Positions 18,112 to 26,473 of a DNA stretch of 64,000 nt are shown here, one piece after another. The DNA is from Cyanosarcina radialis HA8281-LM2 (lineage in GTDB: Bacteria > Cyanobacteriota > Cyanobacteriia > Cyanobacteriales > CCAP-1448): the NCBI GenBank assembly GCA_019359615.1, contig JAHHHA010000014.1:82152-146151 (forward strand), written 5' to 3'. The translations under genes were made by a program, and so were the position numbers. The stretch's first letter is position 1. The number at the start of each line of letters is the position of its first letter. The notes beneath the pieces were generated by a model that saw only the letters and a list, made by a program, of their open reading frames with translations, searched no databases and was not told the DNA's origin.

Positions 18112-18591
18112 ATGAACATCCGCATTGGTAACGGCTACGATATTCACCAGTTAACTACCGATCGCCCTTTGATCTTAGGAGGGATAAAAATTCCTCATTC
18201 CTTGGGCTTGTTGGGACACAGCGATGCTGATGTTTTGACTCATGCGATTATGGATGCCATGCTGGGGGCGTTGAGCTTGGGAGATATCGGTCATTATTTT
18301 CCTCCTACAGATTCTCAGTGGGCTGGGGCAGATAGTTTGGTGTTGTTAGATCGAGTCCATGGGCTAATTCGCGAGCGGGGCTGGCAAGTTGGGAATATCG
18401 ATTCGGTAGTAGTGGCAGAACGCCCCAAACTCAAACCTCACATTCCTATGATGCGCGATCGCCTCTCTAGCGTGTTGCAAATAGAGCCAGATCGGATCGG
18501 GATCAAGGCGACTACCAACGAAAAATTAGGTCCCGTCGGGCGCGAAGAAGGCATCGCTGCCTACGCTGTCGCTCTATTAGTTTGCCCATAA
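18112..18591 (+). CDS. ispF: 2-C-methyl-D-erythritol 2,4-cyclodiphosphate synthase
   Basis: It cyclises CDP-ME 2-phosphate to MEcDP in the MEP isoprenoid pathway, feeding carotenoid, chlorophyll-tail and quinone synthesis. The 159-residue length is normal. The zinc ligands are in DIHQL near residue 10 and HSDADV near residue 36; the C-terminal [20 protein letters not shown] is the family signature. It is monocistronic here: the downstream gene is convergent and the upstream gene divergent. The 388-base upstream spacer shows no other gene. Confidence 0.97.
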   Translation: MNIRIGNGYDIHQLTTDRPLILGGIKIPHSLGLLGHSDADVLTHAIMDAMLGALSLGDIGHYFPPTDSQWAGADSLVLLDRVHGLIRERGWQVGNIDSVVVAERPKLKPHIPMMRDRLSSVLQIEPDRIGIKATTNEKLGPVGREEGIAAYAVALLVCP

Positions 18592-18748
18592 TTGGGTTCG
18601 ATACCTTCTTTAGTTTGCTGGAGAAGCGAGAATTTGTCAGTCAGAAAAAGTAAGAAAAAGTTAGGCTTTTGGTCAATTCACCACCGATCGAGTTAAGTTC
18701 GACAGCACAAATTGCGATCGAGTAAAAGACAAGCGATCGCTAGCATGA

Positions 18749-18787
18749 AAAAATCCCCCTTTCTCATTTGTCCAGATCGAGGGGGAG
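18749..18787 (-). terminator. Intrinsic terminator for the secreted-protein gene
   Basis: Arms CCCCCT (18755-18760) and AGGGGG (18780-18785) enclose a long loop; on the minus strand the stem is followed by ATTTTTTC. It lies about 95 bases beyond the stop codon of the minus-strand gene at 18880. Confidence 0.5.
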
Positions 18788-18879
18788 GCTTTAAGATTCT
18801 ATTCTTCGATATTAAAGCTGCTAATGGGAAAACAAAATCCCTTGGTAGCAATATGCTTTAGATTGCTGGTTCTGAAAAA

Positions 18880-19467
18880 TTATGAACCTGGTGCATTAGG
18901 ATCTGGAGCAGCTTGAGTTGGCACTCGTGGCTCGGTTAGCTTGGTAGGAGATGATGTTGCACTCACCGGTGTTGTTGCTCCTGCACAGTTGGGATTGCCA
19001 GCATTATAGCGCCCGTAGGCAACTACAAAGTTAGCATTTACAGCAGTGCCTGCATACTGGCCAATGCGAACGGTGTACCACCCGTTGTTGGGTGCCGAAG
19101 CGATCTTCACTACTGGATTCAGGGCACGACCGCCGCCTCCGCCATCGTCATTGCGGTAAACCGTGCCATTAGGTGCCACAGTCACCGTCTCTAAATCTAC
19201 AGTGCCAGCGGCTATGGGAGAAATAACATCAATCCGCACGCATTCACCAGGAGCCGCAAAAAAGGAGCCTTGCCAAGAGGCCGCACTAGCACCAAAACCG
19301 AATAATGTAGCAGGTATCCGCAGTGACGAACAATTAATTCCAGTACAGGTGGAAACTGAGTCGTCATAGATTTCATAACCAGCTAGTGCTTTACCAGAAC
19401 CACAAACGATTGTGGTAGCAGCAGCCAATCCTGAAATTGCCGCTAATGTAATAGGAGAACGAAACAT
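18880..19467 (-). CDS. Exported protein of unknown function
   Basis: A 195-residue protein starting with a clear signal peptide (PITLAAISGLAAATTIVCGSG...ALA). The mature part is small, Gly/Ala/Asn-rich, with two cysteines in STCTGINCSS and a segment (WYTVRIGQY) that looks like a beta strand of a jelly-roll or pre-peptidase C-type domain. The C-terminus is Pro/Thr/Ser-rich. I do not recognise the family. It has its own terminator downstream. Confidence 0.6.
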   Translation of the reverse strand: MFRSPITLAAISGLAAATTIVCGSGKALAGYEIYDDSVSTCTGINCSSLRIPATLFGFGASAASWQGSFFAAPGECVRIDVISPIAAGTVDLETVTVAPNGTVYRNDDGGGGGRALNPVVKIASAPNNGWYTVRIGQYAGTAVNANFVVAYGRYNAGNPNCAGATTPVSATSSPTKLTEPRVPTQAAPDPNAPGS

Positions 19468-19816
19468 TTTTTAACTCCTGTTAGCTCAAAAAATTGAGTT
19501 CGATTTCTCTTACAGCTTCAGCGATGGTCGAGAAGTTGTCAGTGATAAAAAGTGTCATTTTGGAAGAAAAAGTAATCTTTATTTTGTAAACAAATATTGA
19601 TTTTTTATCTTTAATCGCTCTACCGTAATAATAGTTTTCTATGCGGTATCTTCGTCATTAACTAATCGATCGACAACGGTTAAACTATAGAAAAAGGCTA
19701 AATATTTATTGTCTCGATCGAGCGAGATAAAAGGATTGAGATCGATTAATCTAATCTTGGTTATATAACAAGTGTCAGAGCGATGGCTTCAGAAATAGCG
19801 ATCGTGAATTGAGGAT

Positions 19817-19864
19817 AAAAAAATCATCCCCCCTAACCTTGCTACCAAGATTAGGGGGGATTTA
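19817..19864 (-). terminator. Strong stem-loop with A and T tracts
   Basis: ATCCCCCCTAA and TTAGGGGGGAT pair around CCTTGCTACCAAGA. Read on the minus strand it is followed by TTTTTTTAT, so it can end transcripts coming from the acetyltransferase gene and the mobile element upstream. The remaining part of 19468-19929 is AT-rich and shows no gene. Confidence 0.55.
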
Positions 19865-19929
19865 TTGGCAGAATATATAGCAGTTCTCAGCTAAGTGAAG
19901 TACATTTCTTGTGGGATAGGCTTCCAGCC

Positions 19930-20149
19930 ATCGGTGTCAAGTTAACGGTCAAAGCCCTCATCCGTCAGGGGTTGAAAACCCCTGCCTCAAAGCTAAAGTC
20001 CTCTAAAGAGGACTCAGTGACCTGTAGGAAATTTAATTCCTCAGTCCATTTCAATGGACTTGCGCTATTAGCCAGGGGTTTTGAACCCCTGGCGGTTGAT
20101 GCTGAAGATCGACACCCAGCAACGGCTCTAGCCTTAACTTGACACCAAT
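19930..20149 (-). mobile_element. MITE-like non-coding mobile element, copy A
   Basis: A 220 bp element with ends ATCGGTGTCAA and TTGACACCAAT (inverted repeats) flanked by the 11 bp direct repeat GGCTTCCAGCC at 19919-19929 and 20150-20160. Inside are hairpins CAGGGGTTGAAAACCCCTG, AGTCCTCTAAAGAGGACT, GTCCATTTCAATGGAC and CCAGGGGTTTTGAACCCCTGG. It is inverted relative to the copies at 24410 and 54483, and it has no ORF of transposase size. It sits within a larger palindrome (TTGTGGGATAGG...CCCACCCCACAAG). Confidence 0.85.
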
Positions 20150-20210
20150 GGCTTCCAGCCTGTCCCGTGGGACGGGCTGGAGGCCCACCCCACAAGATTG
20201 ATATTAGAAA

Positions 20211-21380
20211 TCAAAAAAAATCTGGCATCCAGGGTTCTGAACCAGCAAAAATCTGAGCCGCCGCCGATAAAGCTTCCTCGCTCGCTGTCAATCGATCGAT
20301 AAGCTGTAACTGCTGGGGAGCAAACAAACCAGTGTAAAGCGGTGCTAGTCCCCGTGCGTCTAGTTGCAAGTCTCCTCGGCCGCCTCTAGTCACTTCGCCT
20401 CGCCCGCCAGAAACTTTGAGGATAAAGCGATCGCTATTTTCTATCAGCAAGTCATCTCGAATCTCTAAGTGCAACTCGGCTTCAACTCCAGCCGGATAGC
20501 CGCGACTAGAAAGTGCTAATTCCACATTCACTACGCGCAACATCCACCGGGCCAAATCTCGAACATTGTAAGTTTGTTCTGGGAGCAGAGACAAGAGCGG
20601 ATCGAGTGCCGAACCGCGCCATAAAACCTCTTTAATTATCGATCGACAATCGCCAAGAAACGTCCACAAGCGCCTGCCTGCTGCTGGTGTCAAAGCTACC
20701 CAATCTCTTACGAACAACTGCAACTTTTGCTGTTCCCGTTGTTGCTGGTAGATGATATAACCTTCAGGTTGAGAGTCAGAACCGACTAAATAAGCGTAAA
20801 TGACTTCTTCAGTTTTTGTCTCTACTAACCGCTGCCACATAGCCAGATTGCGATCGAGATGACCGTTGTTAGCAATGGCTGCTTGCCGATAAAGAGGATG
20901 GAAAACTTCGTGATTGGCAGCATCAACTTGCTGCATCGGGAACTGGCGATCGTTCAGATTGCCAATTTTGTCAGTGTCGATCTGAAAACTGACATGGGTT
21001 CCGGCTTGTTCGTACCCTACTTTCCGATAAGGACGCTGGGTAGCAGGATACAGGGCCGAAACTGGTACTCCTAAGCCATAAAGTTCTTTGAGCGTTTCGG
21101 TGAGAAGTTTAGTGACAACTCCCGTACCCCGCGCTTCTGGCGCTACTCCCACGCCAGCCACTCCAGCCATCGGCAAGCTAGAACCGCCAAACCACTGACC
21201 GATTTGGTAAATCCCTAAGACACCAACTACCCGTCCGGCTTGGCGAACGCAGCGGAAGTTTTCTAAACCGATCGTATTGGCAAACGATTCCCAACCGCTA
21301 GCTGACGAGTTGAAACACTGTCGGGTAATCAGTTCTAGCTGTCGAACATCTTCGGCAGTTGAAATCGAGCTATATTCCAT
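20211..21380 (-). CDS. Eis-like GNAT N-acetyltransferase
   Basis: A 389-residue acetyl-CoA-dependent transferase with the layout of the Eis family: an N-terminal GNAT domain with the acetyl-CoA loop VGVAPEARGTGVVTKLL near residues 77-93, a second degenerate GNAT domain, and a C-terminal sterol-carrier-like domain that in Eis enzymes positions the terminal carboxylate (the protein ends MPDFF). Known Eis enzymes acetylate amines, including aminoglycosides; the natural substrate in cyanobacteria is not known. No operon partner is evident; dihydroorotase lies upstream on the same strand, 45 bases away. Confidence 0.82.
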   Translation of the reverse strand: MEYSSISTAEDVRQLELITRQCFNSSASGWESFANTIGLENFRCVRQAGRVVGVLGIYQIGQWFGGSSLPMAGVAGVGVAPEARGTGVVTKLLTETLKELYGLGVPVSALYPATQRPYRKVGYEQAGTHVSFQIDTDKIGNLNDRQFPMQQVDAANHEVFHPLYRQAAIANNGHLDRNLAMWQRLVETKTEEVIYAYLVGSDSQPEGYIIYQQQREQQKLQLFVRDWVALTPAAGRRLWTFLGDCRSIIKEVLWRGSALDPLLSLLPEQTYNVRDLARWMLRVVNVELALSSRGYPAGVEAELHLEIRDDLLIENSDRFILKVSGGRGEVTRGGRGDLQLDARGLAPLYTGLFAPQQLQLIDRLTASEEALSAAAQIFAGSEPWMPDFF

Positions 21381-21425
21381 TTGAATGATGAATTATGAAT
21401 GATGAATTATGAAGCAAGAGAGTTT

Positions 21426-22748
21426 TTACGACTTCGTGCTGACAAAATTCAACGCTTGGCCTCGAACTTCTGGATTAATTTTTCCTCGATCGTATACAAT
21501 CTGCCCGCCAACGATAGTAATTACTGGCCAGCCAGTCAAATTCCAACCTTCAAACGGACTCCAACCGCACTTGGTTAGCAGTTCCTCTCGCAGTACCGGA
21601 CGATAGGTTTCTAAATCTACTAATACCAGATCGGCATCTAAGCCTGGAGCGATCGCGCCTTTGTTGGGAATGCCATAGGCCTTAGCTGGGGCAGTTGACA
21701 TCCAATGAGACACTTGCGGCACGCTACAGCGCCCTTGCATTGCCTGGGTGAGCATTAACGGCAAGGAAGTTTCCACCCCAGGCATCCCAGAGGGGGTATT
21801 GGGGTAGGTTTGGGCTTTTTCGGCCAGGGTGTGGGGGGCGTGATCGGTAGCGATGAAATCGATGACCCCATCTAACAAAGCTTGCCAGAGGACTTGGTTA
21901 TCGTGAGGCGATCGCAAAGGTGGATTCATCTGCGCTAAAGTGCCAATTTGGGCATAAGCATCGGTATTTAATAACAGGTGTTGGGGGGTAACTTCAGCCG
22001 TTACCCAACTCGGCTTATCTTGACGCAGCAACTCGGCTTCTTCCGCCGTCGAAAGGTGCAGGATATGCAAGCGTCGCCGATACTTTTTCGACAGTTTGAG
22101 AGCTAATTGAGTGGCTTCCAGGGCAGCCTGGTTATCTTGAATTTGAGAGTGAACGGCCGGATCGGTAATGCCTGCGAACTCTTGTCGCCGCTGGAGAATG
22201 CGGGCCTGGTTTTCGGCATGAACGGCAATCAAGCGTTCTCCCCTAGCAAAAATTGGCTCTAGGACAGCTTCTTCATCCACTAACAAATCTCCGTGCATCG
22301 ACCCCATAAAGATTTTGATTCCTGACGTGGGGCTAGCTTCCAGCAGATCTGGCAAATTAGTGGCGGTGGCTCCGATAAAAAAGCCATAATTAACTAGGCA
22401 TTTAGCCGCCGCTCGTTGTAACTTATCGTCTAAAGCCGCCTGAGTAGTCGTTAAGGGACGAGTATTCGGCATTTCTAAAAATGAAGTTACCCCACCTTTA
22501 GCGCAAGCACAGCTAGCGGTGAATAAATCTTCCTTGTGTTCCAATCCTGGTTCGCGGAAGTGGACTTGAGGATCGATCGCTCCTGGCAACAAAGTTAGAC
22601 CGCTTGCGTCTATTTCTTTGTCACTGTCAGTTACATCGATCCTGGGTGCGACTCGCACGATCTGGCGATTCTGAATTTCGACATCTCCGACTAAAAACTC
22701 ACCAGTAGGTAAGAGAATGCGGGCTTGGCGGATAAAAAGAGATGACAT
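21426..22748 (-). CDS. pyrC: Dihydroorotase
   Basis: It interconverts carbamoyl-aspartate and dihydroorotate in pyrimidine synthesis. The 440-residue amidohydrolase has a carboxylated-lysine candidate K145 (GIKIFMG), metal histidines H177 (AVHAEN) and H231 (ILHLST), and catalytic D302 (ATDHAPH). The usual HxH of the first strand reads PQVHFREPG, so the first ligand is Gln61 rather than His. This may be general in the cyanobacterial form, but it is worth checking. The signal peptidase gene lepB starts divergently 90 bases away. Confidence 0.9.
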   Translation of the reverse strand: MSSLFIRQARILLPTGEFLVGDVEIQNRQIVRVAPRIDVTDSDKEIDASGLTLLPGAIDPQVHFREPGLEHKEDLFTASCACAKGGVTSFLEMPNTRPLTTTQAALDDKLQRAAAKCLVNYGFFIGATATNLPDLLEASPTSGIKIFMGSMHGDLLVDEEAVLEPIFARGERLIAVHAENQARILQRRQEFAGITDPAVHSQIQDNQAALEATQLALKLSKKYRRRLHILHLSTAEEAELLRQDKPSWVTAEVTPQHLLLNTDAYAQIGTLAQMNPPLRSPHDNQVLWQALLDGVIDFIATDHAPHTLAEKAQTYPNTPSGMPGVETSLPLMLTQAMQGRCSVPQVSHWMSTAPAKAYGIPNKGAIAPGLDADLVLVDLETYRPVLREELLTKCGWSPFEGWNLTGWPVITIVGGQIVYDRGKINPEVRGQALNFVSTKS

Positions 22749-22838
22749 ATGCTCTAACGATAAACAACTGTAAACCGCTATGCTGAGGGTAAATTAATCT
22801 TAGTTGCCTTTAGAGGCTTCAACTCGACTAACCATTAT

Positions 22839-23570
22839 ATGACTGACGAACAGCATCAACCCCCTGACAAAACCTCACCAGAATTTACCTACGATGAGTC
22901 TGATGGTTTGGCAGCGAAGGAAACACCTACCTCGGAACCATTAGGAACAGATAAAAAAACGGATTCTAAGCCCAAATCCGAAAATATTTGGGTTGAATTA
23001 ATTAAAACTCTGGGAATTGCTGCCGTTTTAGCCCTCGGATTGCGCCAATTTGTCGTGGAAGCTCGCTATATTCCTTCGGGGTCGATGGAACCAACTTTGC
23101 ACGGTTGCGAAGACTGTTGGGACGCAGACAGAGTGATCGTCAATAAATTGAGCTACAAATTTTCTGGACCGAAACGGGGGGATATTATCGTATTCGAGCC
23201 GACTGAAGAGCTAAAGCGGCAAGGTTATACAGAGGCTTTTATCAAGCGCACGATCGGCCTGCCAGGAGAAAAGATCGCGATCGAGAATGGTAGAGTTTAC
23301 ATCAACAATCGCCCTCTTGAGGAAAAATACTTATCTAAGGAAGTCCAAACTTCTACTAAAGACTGCCATCTTCCCAATCCTACCAATTCTGCGCAGGCTT
23401 TCCTGGCACAACCTCAAACTATTCCGCCAAATAATTATCTAGTGATGGGAGACAACCGCTTTAATAGTTATGATGGTCGTTGTTGGGGTTTTGTCCCGAA
23501 GGATTATATCGTCGGTCAGGCAGTGCTGCGATTTTGGCCTTTAAATCGCTTGGGTGGGTTAGATAAATAA
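22839..23570 (+). CDS. lepB: Signal peptidase I, first of a tandem pair
   Basis: It removes signal peptides from proteins exported across the plasma or thylakoid membrane. Of 243 residues, the first 50 are a polar acidic tail, then comes one membrane segment (LIKTLGIAAVLALGLRQFVV). The catalytic serine is S82 in IPSGSMEPTL and the general base is K136 in FIKRTIGLPGEKI. Between them is an insertion HGCEDCWDADR with two cysteines that the downstream paralogue lacks, an unusual feature near the active site. The paralogue begins 182 bases further on the same strand. Confidence 0.93.
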   Translation: MTDEQHQPPDKTSPEFTYDESDGLAAKETPTSEPLGTDKKTDSKPKSENIWVELIKTLGIAAVLALGLRQFVVEARYIPSGSMEPTLHGCEDCWDADRVIVNKLSYKFSGPKRGDIIVFEPTEELKRQGYTEAFIKRTIGLPGEKIAIENGRVYINNRPLEEKYLSKEVQTSTKDCHLPNPTNSAQAFLAQPQTIPPNNYLVMGDNRFNSYDGRCWGFVPKDYIVGQAVLRFWPLNRLGGLDK

Positions 23571-23751
23571 GTATCTTCCGATCGAGCGTCTGAGCGATCC
23601 GCGATCCGCACAAGCTGCGCCAACGCACTCTAGTCTCTTGTCCACAATTGCCAATCGCGATCGGACAATCCGTATTCTTCCTAGTCTAATTTGTAGATTA
23701 GTAATAAGTTTCCTCTTAGAGCAGAACCGAGTTTAACCAAATTAACTATAT

Positions 23752-24375
23752 ATGACAGAAATTCCTAATCGAGAACCTGAGAACCTACCGCGAGCTAAGT
23801 CAGAAAACTTCTGGATTGAATTACTTAAAACCTTGGGTATAGCTGCGATTTTAGCCGTTGGGTTGCGCCAGTTTGTGGCTGAAGCCCGGTTTATCCCGTC
23901 TGGATCGATGCTGCCAACTTTACAAATAGACGATCGCCTGATTGTAGAAAAGGTGAGTTACTTATTTGGCAGCCCCAATCGAGGCGATATTGTGGTGTTT
24001 ATGCCTCCAGACAAAGCCAATCAAATATGTCCGACTCCCCCTAGCGCCGATCCGACCAAAAAGCCGCAAAAAGAGGCTTTTATTAAGCGAGTAGTCGGTC
24101 TACCAGGAGAGAAAGTCCAAGTAAAAGAAGGACGAGTTTATATTAACGATCGCCCCTTGCGAGAAGGTTATATCGAAGAAGAGCCAAGATACAACTGGGG
24201 ACCGCAGACCATACCCAATAATTCATATTTGGTCTTAGGAGATAACCGCAATAACAGTTGTGACAGTCACTTCTGGGGCTTCGTTCCTCGCAGCAATATT
24301 ATCGGTCGAGCAGTGGTGCGCTTCTGGCCTCCAAATCGGTTAGGAGGCTTAGATGAAGCAGCTAGCAATAATTAA
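23752..24375 (+). CDS. lepB: Signal peptidase I, second of a tandem pair
   Basis: A 207-residue paralogue of the preceding gene with the same design: one membrane segment (LLKTLGIAAILAVGLRQFVA), catalytic S52 in IPSGSMLPTL and base K112 in FIKRVVGLPGEKV, and a C-terminal VLGDNRNNSCDSHFWGFVP box. It lacks the two-cysteine insertion of its neighbour and has a shorter N-terminal tail. Cyanobacteria often keep two type I signal peptidases, one thought to serve the thylakoid; the tandem arrangement points to gene duplication. A mobile-element copy lies 35 bases downstream. Confidence 0.93.
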   Translation: MTEIPNREPENLPRAKSENFWIELLKTLGIAAILAVGLRQFVAEARFIPSGSMLPTLQIDDRLIVEKVSYLFGSPNRGDIVVFMPPDKANQICPTPPSADPTKKPQKEAFIKRVVGLPGEKVQVKEGRVYINDRPLREGYIEEEPRYNWGPQTIPNNSYLVLGDNRNNSCDSHFWGFVPRSNIIGRAVVRFWPPNRLGGLDEAASNN

Positions 24376-24409
24376 ATAAGTATGCCACTGGTAGGGGTGC
24401 AAAGCATTC

Positions 24410-24617
24410 ATGCGCGTCAACTTAGAGCTAGAGTCATTGCTGTACATCGATCTTCAGCGCCAACCGCCAGAGGTTTTCAACCTCTGGCTAATAGCACAAG
24501 TCCATTAAAATGGACTAACCTGACTATATTTAGTCCTCTGAGCGAGGACTTTAGTTTTGAGGCAGGGGTTTTCAACCCCTGACGGATGAAGGCTTTGACC
24601 GTTAACTTGACACCGAT
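24410..24617 (+). mobile_element. MITE-like non-coding mobile element, copy B
   Basis: A 208 bp element with ends ATGCGCGTCAACTTA and TTAACTTGACACCGAT and internal hairpins CAGAGGTTTTCAACCTCTG, GTCCATTAAAATGGAC, AGTCCTCTGAGCGAGGACT and CAGGGGTTTTCAACCCCTG. It interrupts a GTAGGGGTGCAAAGCATTGCGCCCTAC-type palindrome; AAAGCATT is present on both sides (24401-24408 and 24619-24626). Its left end is the most diverged of the three copies. It has the same orientation as copy C. Confidence 0.8.
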
Positions 24618-24652
24618 GAAAGCATTGCGCCCTACTGTCGGTAAATTTCATA

Positions 24653-25270
24653 TTAGTTGCGTTTCTCCCGACGATACTCCCAAGGGACGACAAATTTAGA
24701 GTCTTGCCAAACGCCACGGCGACTCTGCTGGGCTTCCTTTTCTGCTGGTAAAACGATATTGGCGCTGGGACAATTTTTCAGGTAAGGCTGATAAACTAGC
24801 GCCAATCCCTCTCGAACTAATATTTGCTGGAGTAACGTGCCATCGGGCAAACGCACTTCGCTTACCTTGCGTCCGTAGCGATCGCTATCTGTAACTGTCA
24901 ATAAAACCTGCGATCCTCCTCGGTTAATTAACTGCTGCAAGCGTTGTTGGGCTTGCCGTCCCCACTTGAATTGGTTTTTATCCACACCTTTTTTGCTGAA
25001 CTTTTCTGCCTTAGTATGGGGAATTTCAGGAGCATCCATACAGGCAAAGCGGACGGTAAAGTTTTGGCCGTTGCGATCGCTTACAGCAATGGTATCGCCA
25101 TCGCTGACGTGTCTGACCGCATAAGTCGGCCCCTTAGAAATAGCTTGGCGATCGCATCCAACTAACCCCAACAATAGAAGAAAAGTAATAAGTAATAAGC
25201 TTGCCCTGAGCAACGCCGAAGGGTAATAGGTAATAGGTAAGAATGAGCTACGTTGGCGTTGAAGTTGCAT
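24653..25270 (-). CDS. Thermonuclease-like (SNase) lipoprotein
   Basis: A 205-residue staphylococcal-nuclease fold enzyme that would cut DNA or RNA at the cell surface. The catalytic arginines lie in VRFACMDAPE and DRYGRKVSEV, and the acidic residue in the KKGVDKN region. The lipobox LLGLVGC near residue 39 predicts a lipid-anchored protein. The N-terminal FLPITYYPSALLRAS is encoded by a TTACCTATTACCC/GGCGTTGCTC intergenic repeat, so the first 20 residues may be a repeat-derived extension; a TTG inside this region would give a shorter, normal signal peptide (MLRASLLLITFLLLLGLVGC). Confidence 0.82.
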   Translation of the reverse strand: MQLQRQRSSFLPITYYPSALLRASLLLITFLLLLGLVGCDRQAISKGPTYAVRHVSDGDTIAVSDRNGQNFTVRFACMDAPEIPHTKAEKFSKKGVDKNQFKWGRQAQQRLQQLINRGGSQVLLTVTDSDRYGRKVSEVRLPDGTLLQQILVREGLALVYQPYLKNCPSANIVLPAEKEAQQSRRGVWQDSKFVVPWEYRREKRN

Positions 25271-25425
25271 TTTTAAGTAAGAAAATACTACTAGCTATAG
25301 TACGAAATTTTTGCCAATAACAGGCGATAACAACTCGAACCCGCCCTGCCTCACCGACAATCCATCTCCATTGCCCATTCGCCCGATCGAAAATTCGATC
25401 GCTGGCTGTACGTGCGGCCTATCGG

Positions 25426-25815
25426 CTACGAATCTTCGGCCACCATCCCTATATGGGCAGCGACGATCTGCCAAGTGCCGCTCGCAGAAACAGCCCAAAC
25501 CCGCGTGTAGCGAAAGTCGCCATTTGCTGGACTGCCATTATAACTACCGAGCAATTGCATTCTCACTGAAACGATCGCCACCTCTCCATGGATTTGAATC
25601 AGGCGCTCGGAAGGTTCTAATCGATCGATCTTAAAAGCACCAGATTTATGAGCGGCTAGATCTTCTTGTTTTGTCCATAATGTTCCTAGATGACTGGTGA
25701 TAATAATTTCTGGGGCTAAGAGTTCGTCCAAGACGCTGACATCAGAAGCCAGCATTGCCAGCCTGAGCCGTTCTTCGGCGTTGATAATCTCAGTTTCAAT
25801 GGTTGTTTTATTCAT
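25426..25815 (-). CDS. NTF2-like / DUF4440 small protein
   Basis: A 129-residue alpha+beta protein of the SnoaL/DUF4440 type: helix MNKTTIETEIINAEERLRLAML, then LDELLAPEIIITSHLGTLWTKQEDL, and strands ending TWQIVAAHIGMV. Such folds bind small hydrophobic ligands or act as minor enzymes; no active site can be assigned. It is downstream of the Nif11 leader gene on the same strand but separated from it by a terminator-like hairpin. Confidence 0.72.
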   Translation of the reverse strand: MNKTTIETEIINAEERLRLAMLASDVSVLDELLAPEIIITSHLGTLWTKQEDLAAHKSGAFKIDRLEPSERLIQIHGEVAIVSVRMQLLGSYNGSPANGDFRYTRVWAVSASGTWQIVAAHIGMVAEDS

Positions 25816-25828
25816 AATTTAAAAATCT

Positions 25829-25854
25829 AAAAGGGGGACTTAGGTAAGCCCCCC
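25829..25854 (-). terminator. Hairpin after the Nif11-type gene
   Basis: GGGGGACTTA and TAAGCCCCC pair; on the minus strand the stem is followed by TTTTAGATTTTTA. It stands between the Nif11 precursor and the DUF4440 gene and may end or reduce transcription between them. Confidence 0.5.
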
Positions 25855-25904
25855 TCAAGTTGATGATTTTCAACGCTTGCACCCCGTCAACTCCTCAAAT
25901 TATT

Positions 25905-26138
25905 TTACCTTGGCACTAAATGCTGCCGAGGTCCCACACCTGGGTTGATTACTGCTGCGACTTCTTTGGCAGACAGGCTCTCGATCGCAGTTTGCAATTC
26001 TTCGACGGTAAAGTGATAGCCCCTATCTTCTGCCATGCGGACAAAAGTTTCTGAATCGGCTATAGCTTTACATTTTTGCTGTAAGGCTTCGTCATTTTGG
26101 ACGGCTTTAAAAAATTTAGCTGCGCTTTCTTGTGCCAT
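25905..26138 (-). CDS. Nif11-like leader peptide family precursor
   Basis: A 77-residue peptide with the Nif11 domain that serves as leader in many ribosomal natural products: MAQESAAKFFKAVQNDEALQ, then FVRMAEDRGYHFTVEELQTAI and the acidic boundary LSAKEVAAV. The part after the leader is only INPGVGPRQHLVPR, with no Cys, Ser or Thr, so a lanthipeptide or cyanobactin-type core is unlikely. No modification enzyme, protease or exporter is adjacent. It may be an orphan precursor or a Nif11 protein with another function. The ATG is preceded by an AGAGAGG-like site. Confidence 0.78.
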   Translation of the reverse strand: MAQESAAKFFKAVQNDEALQQKCKAIADSETFVRMAEDRGYHFTVEELQTAIESLSAKEVAAVINPGVGPRQHLVPR

Positions 26139-26376
26139 AAAACCACCTCTCTTAACTATCGCCAGTTTTTTCGTTCTTGCTGGCGGTCGATCGTCGATCT
26201 GGCTGTTTGACTAGCAAGTACGATCGCTGTTTGATGATTAATGGCGATCGCCTGTTTCAGGTCTGGTGTCTGTCAAACCGATTACCTTTGAGGATAGATC
26301 CTCACTCCCTAAAAGTTATGAAATATTGACAAAAATTAACTAGGAAATTGGTCTTATCCAGAAGAATAAAGAAGTT

Positions 26377-26412
26377 CGGAAGTATGCGCCGAGCGCAGGC
26401 TGTGCTAGCAGA
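26377..26412. repeat. GAAGTATGCGCCGAGCGCAG repeat, second copy
   Basis: Near copy of the sequence at 11849-11890. It lies in the 335-base gap between the Nif11 gene and the antitoxin; the gap also has an imperfect GAGGATAGATCCTC palindrome at about 26289-26302 and no visible gene. Confidence 0.6.
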
Positions 26413-26473
26413 AGTTAGGAGTTCTCCTGAAATTATAAGAACGGAAGGATAGTGGAAAGGCGATCGCGCCAAT

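Noticed and set aside
19840..19850. TTGCTACCAAG complementary to a sequence at 18842-18852 downstream of the secreted-protein gene
   Set aside because: Eleven bases of complementarity are expected by chance; no further pairing supports an antisense interaction.
24410..24617. Reading the mobile-element copies as small coding genes
   Set aside because: Open frames across the copies differ, are interrupted by stops in other copies, and conserved features are at the hairpin level only.
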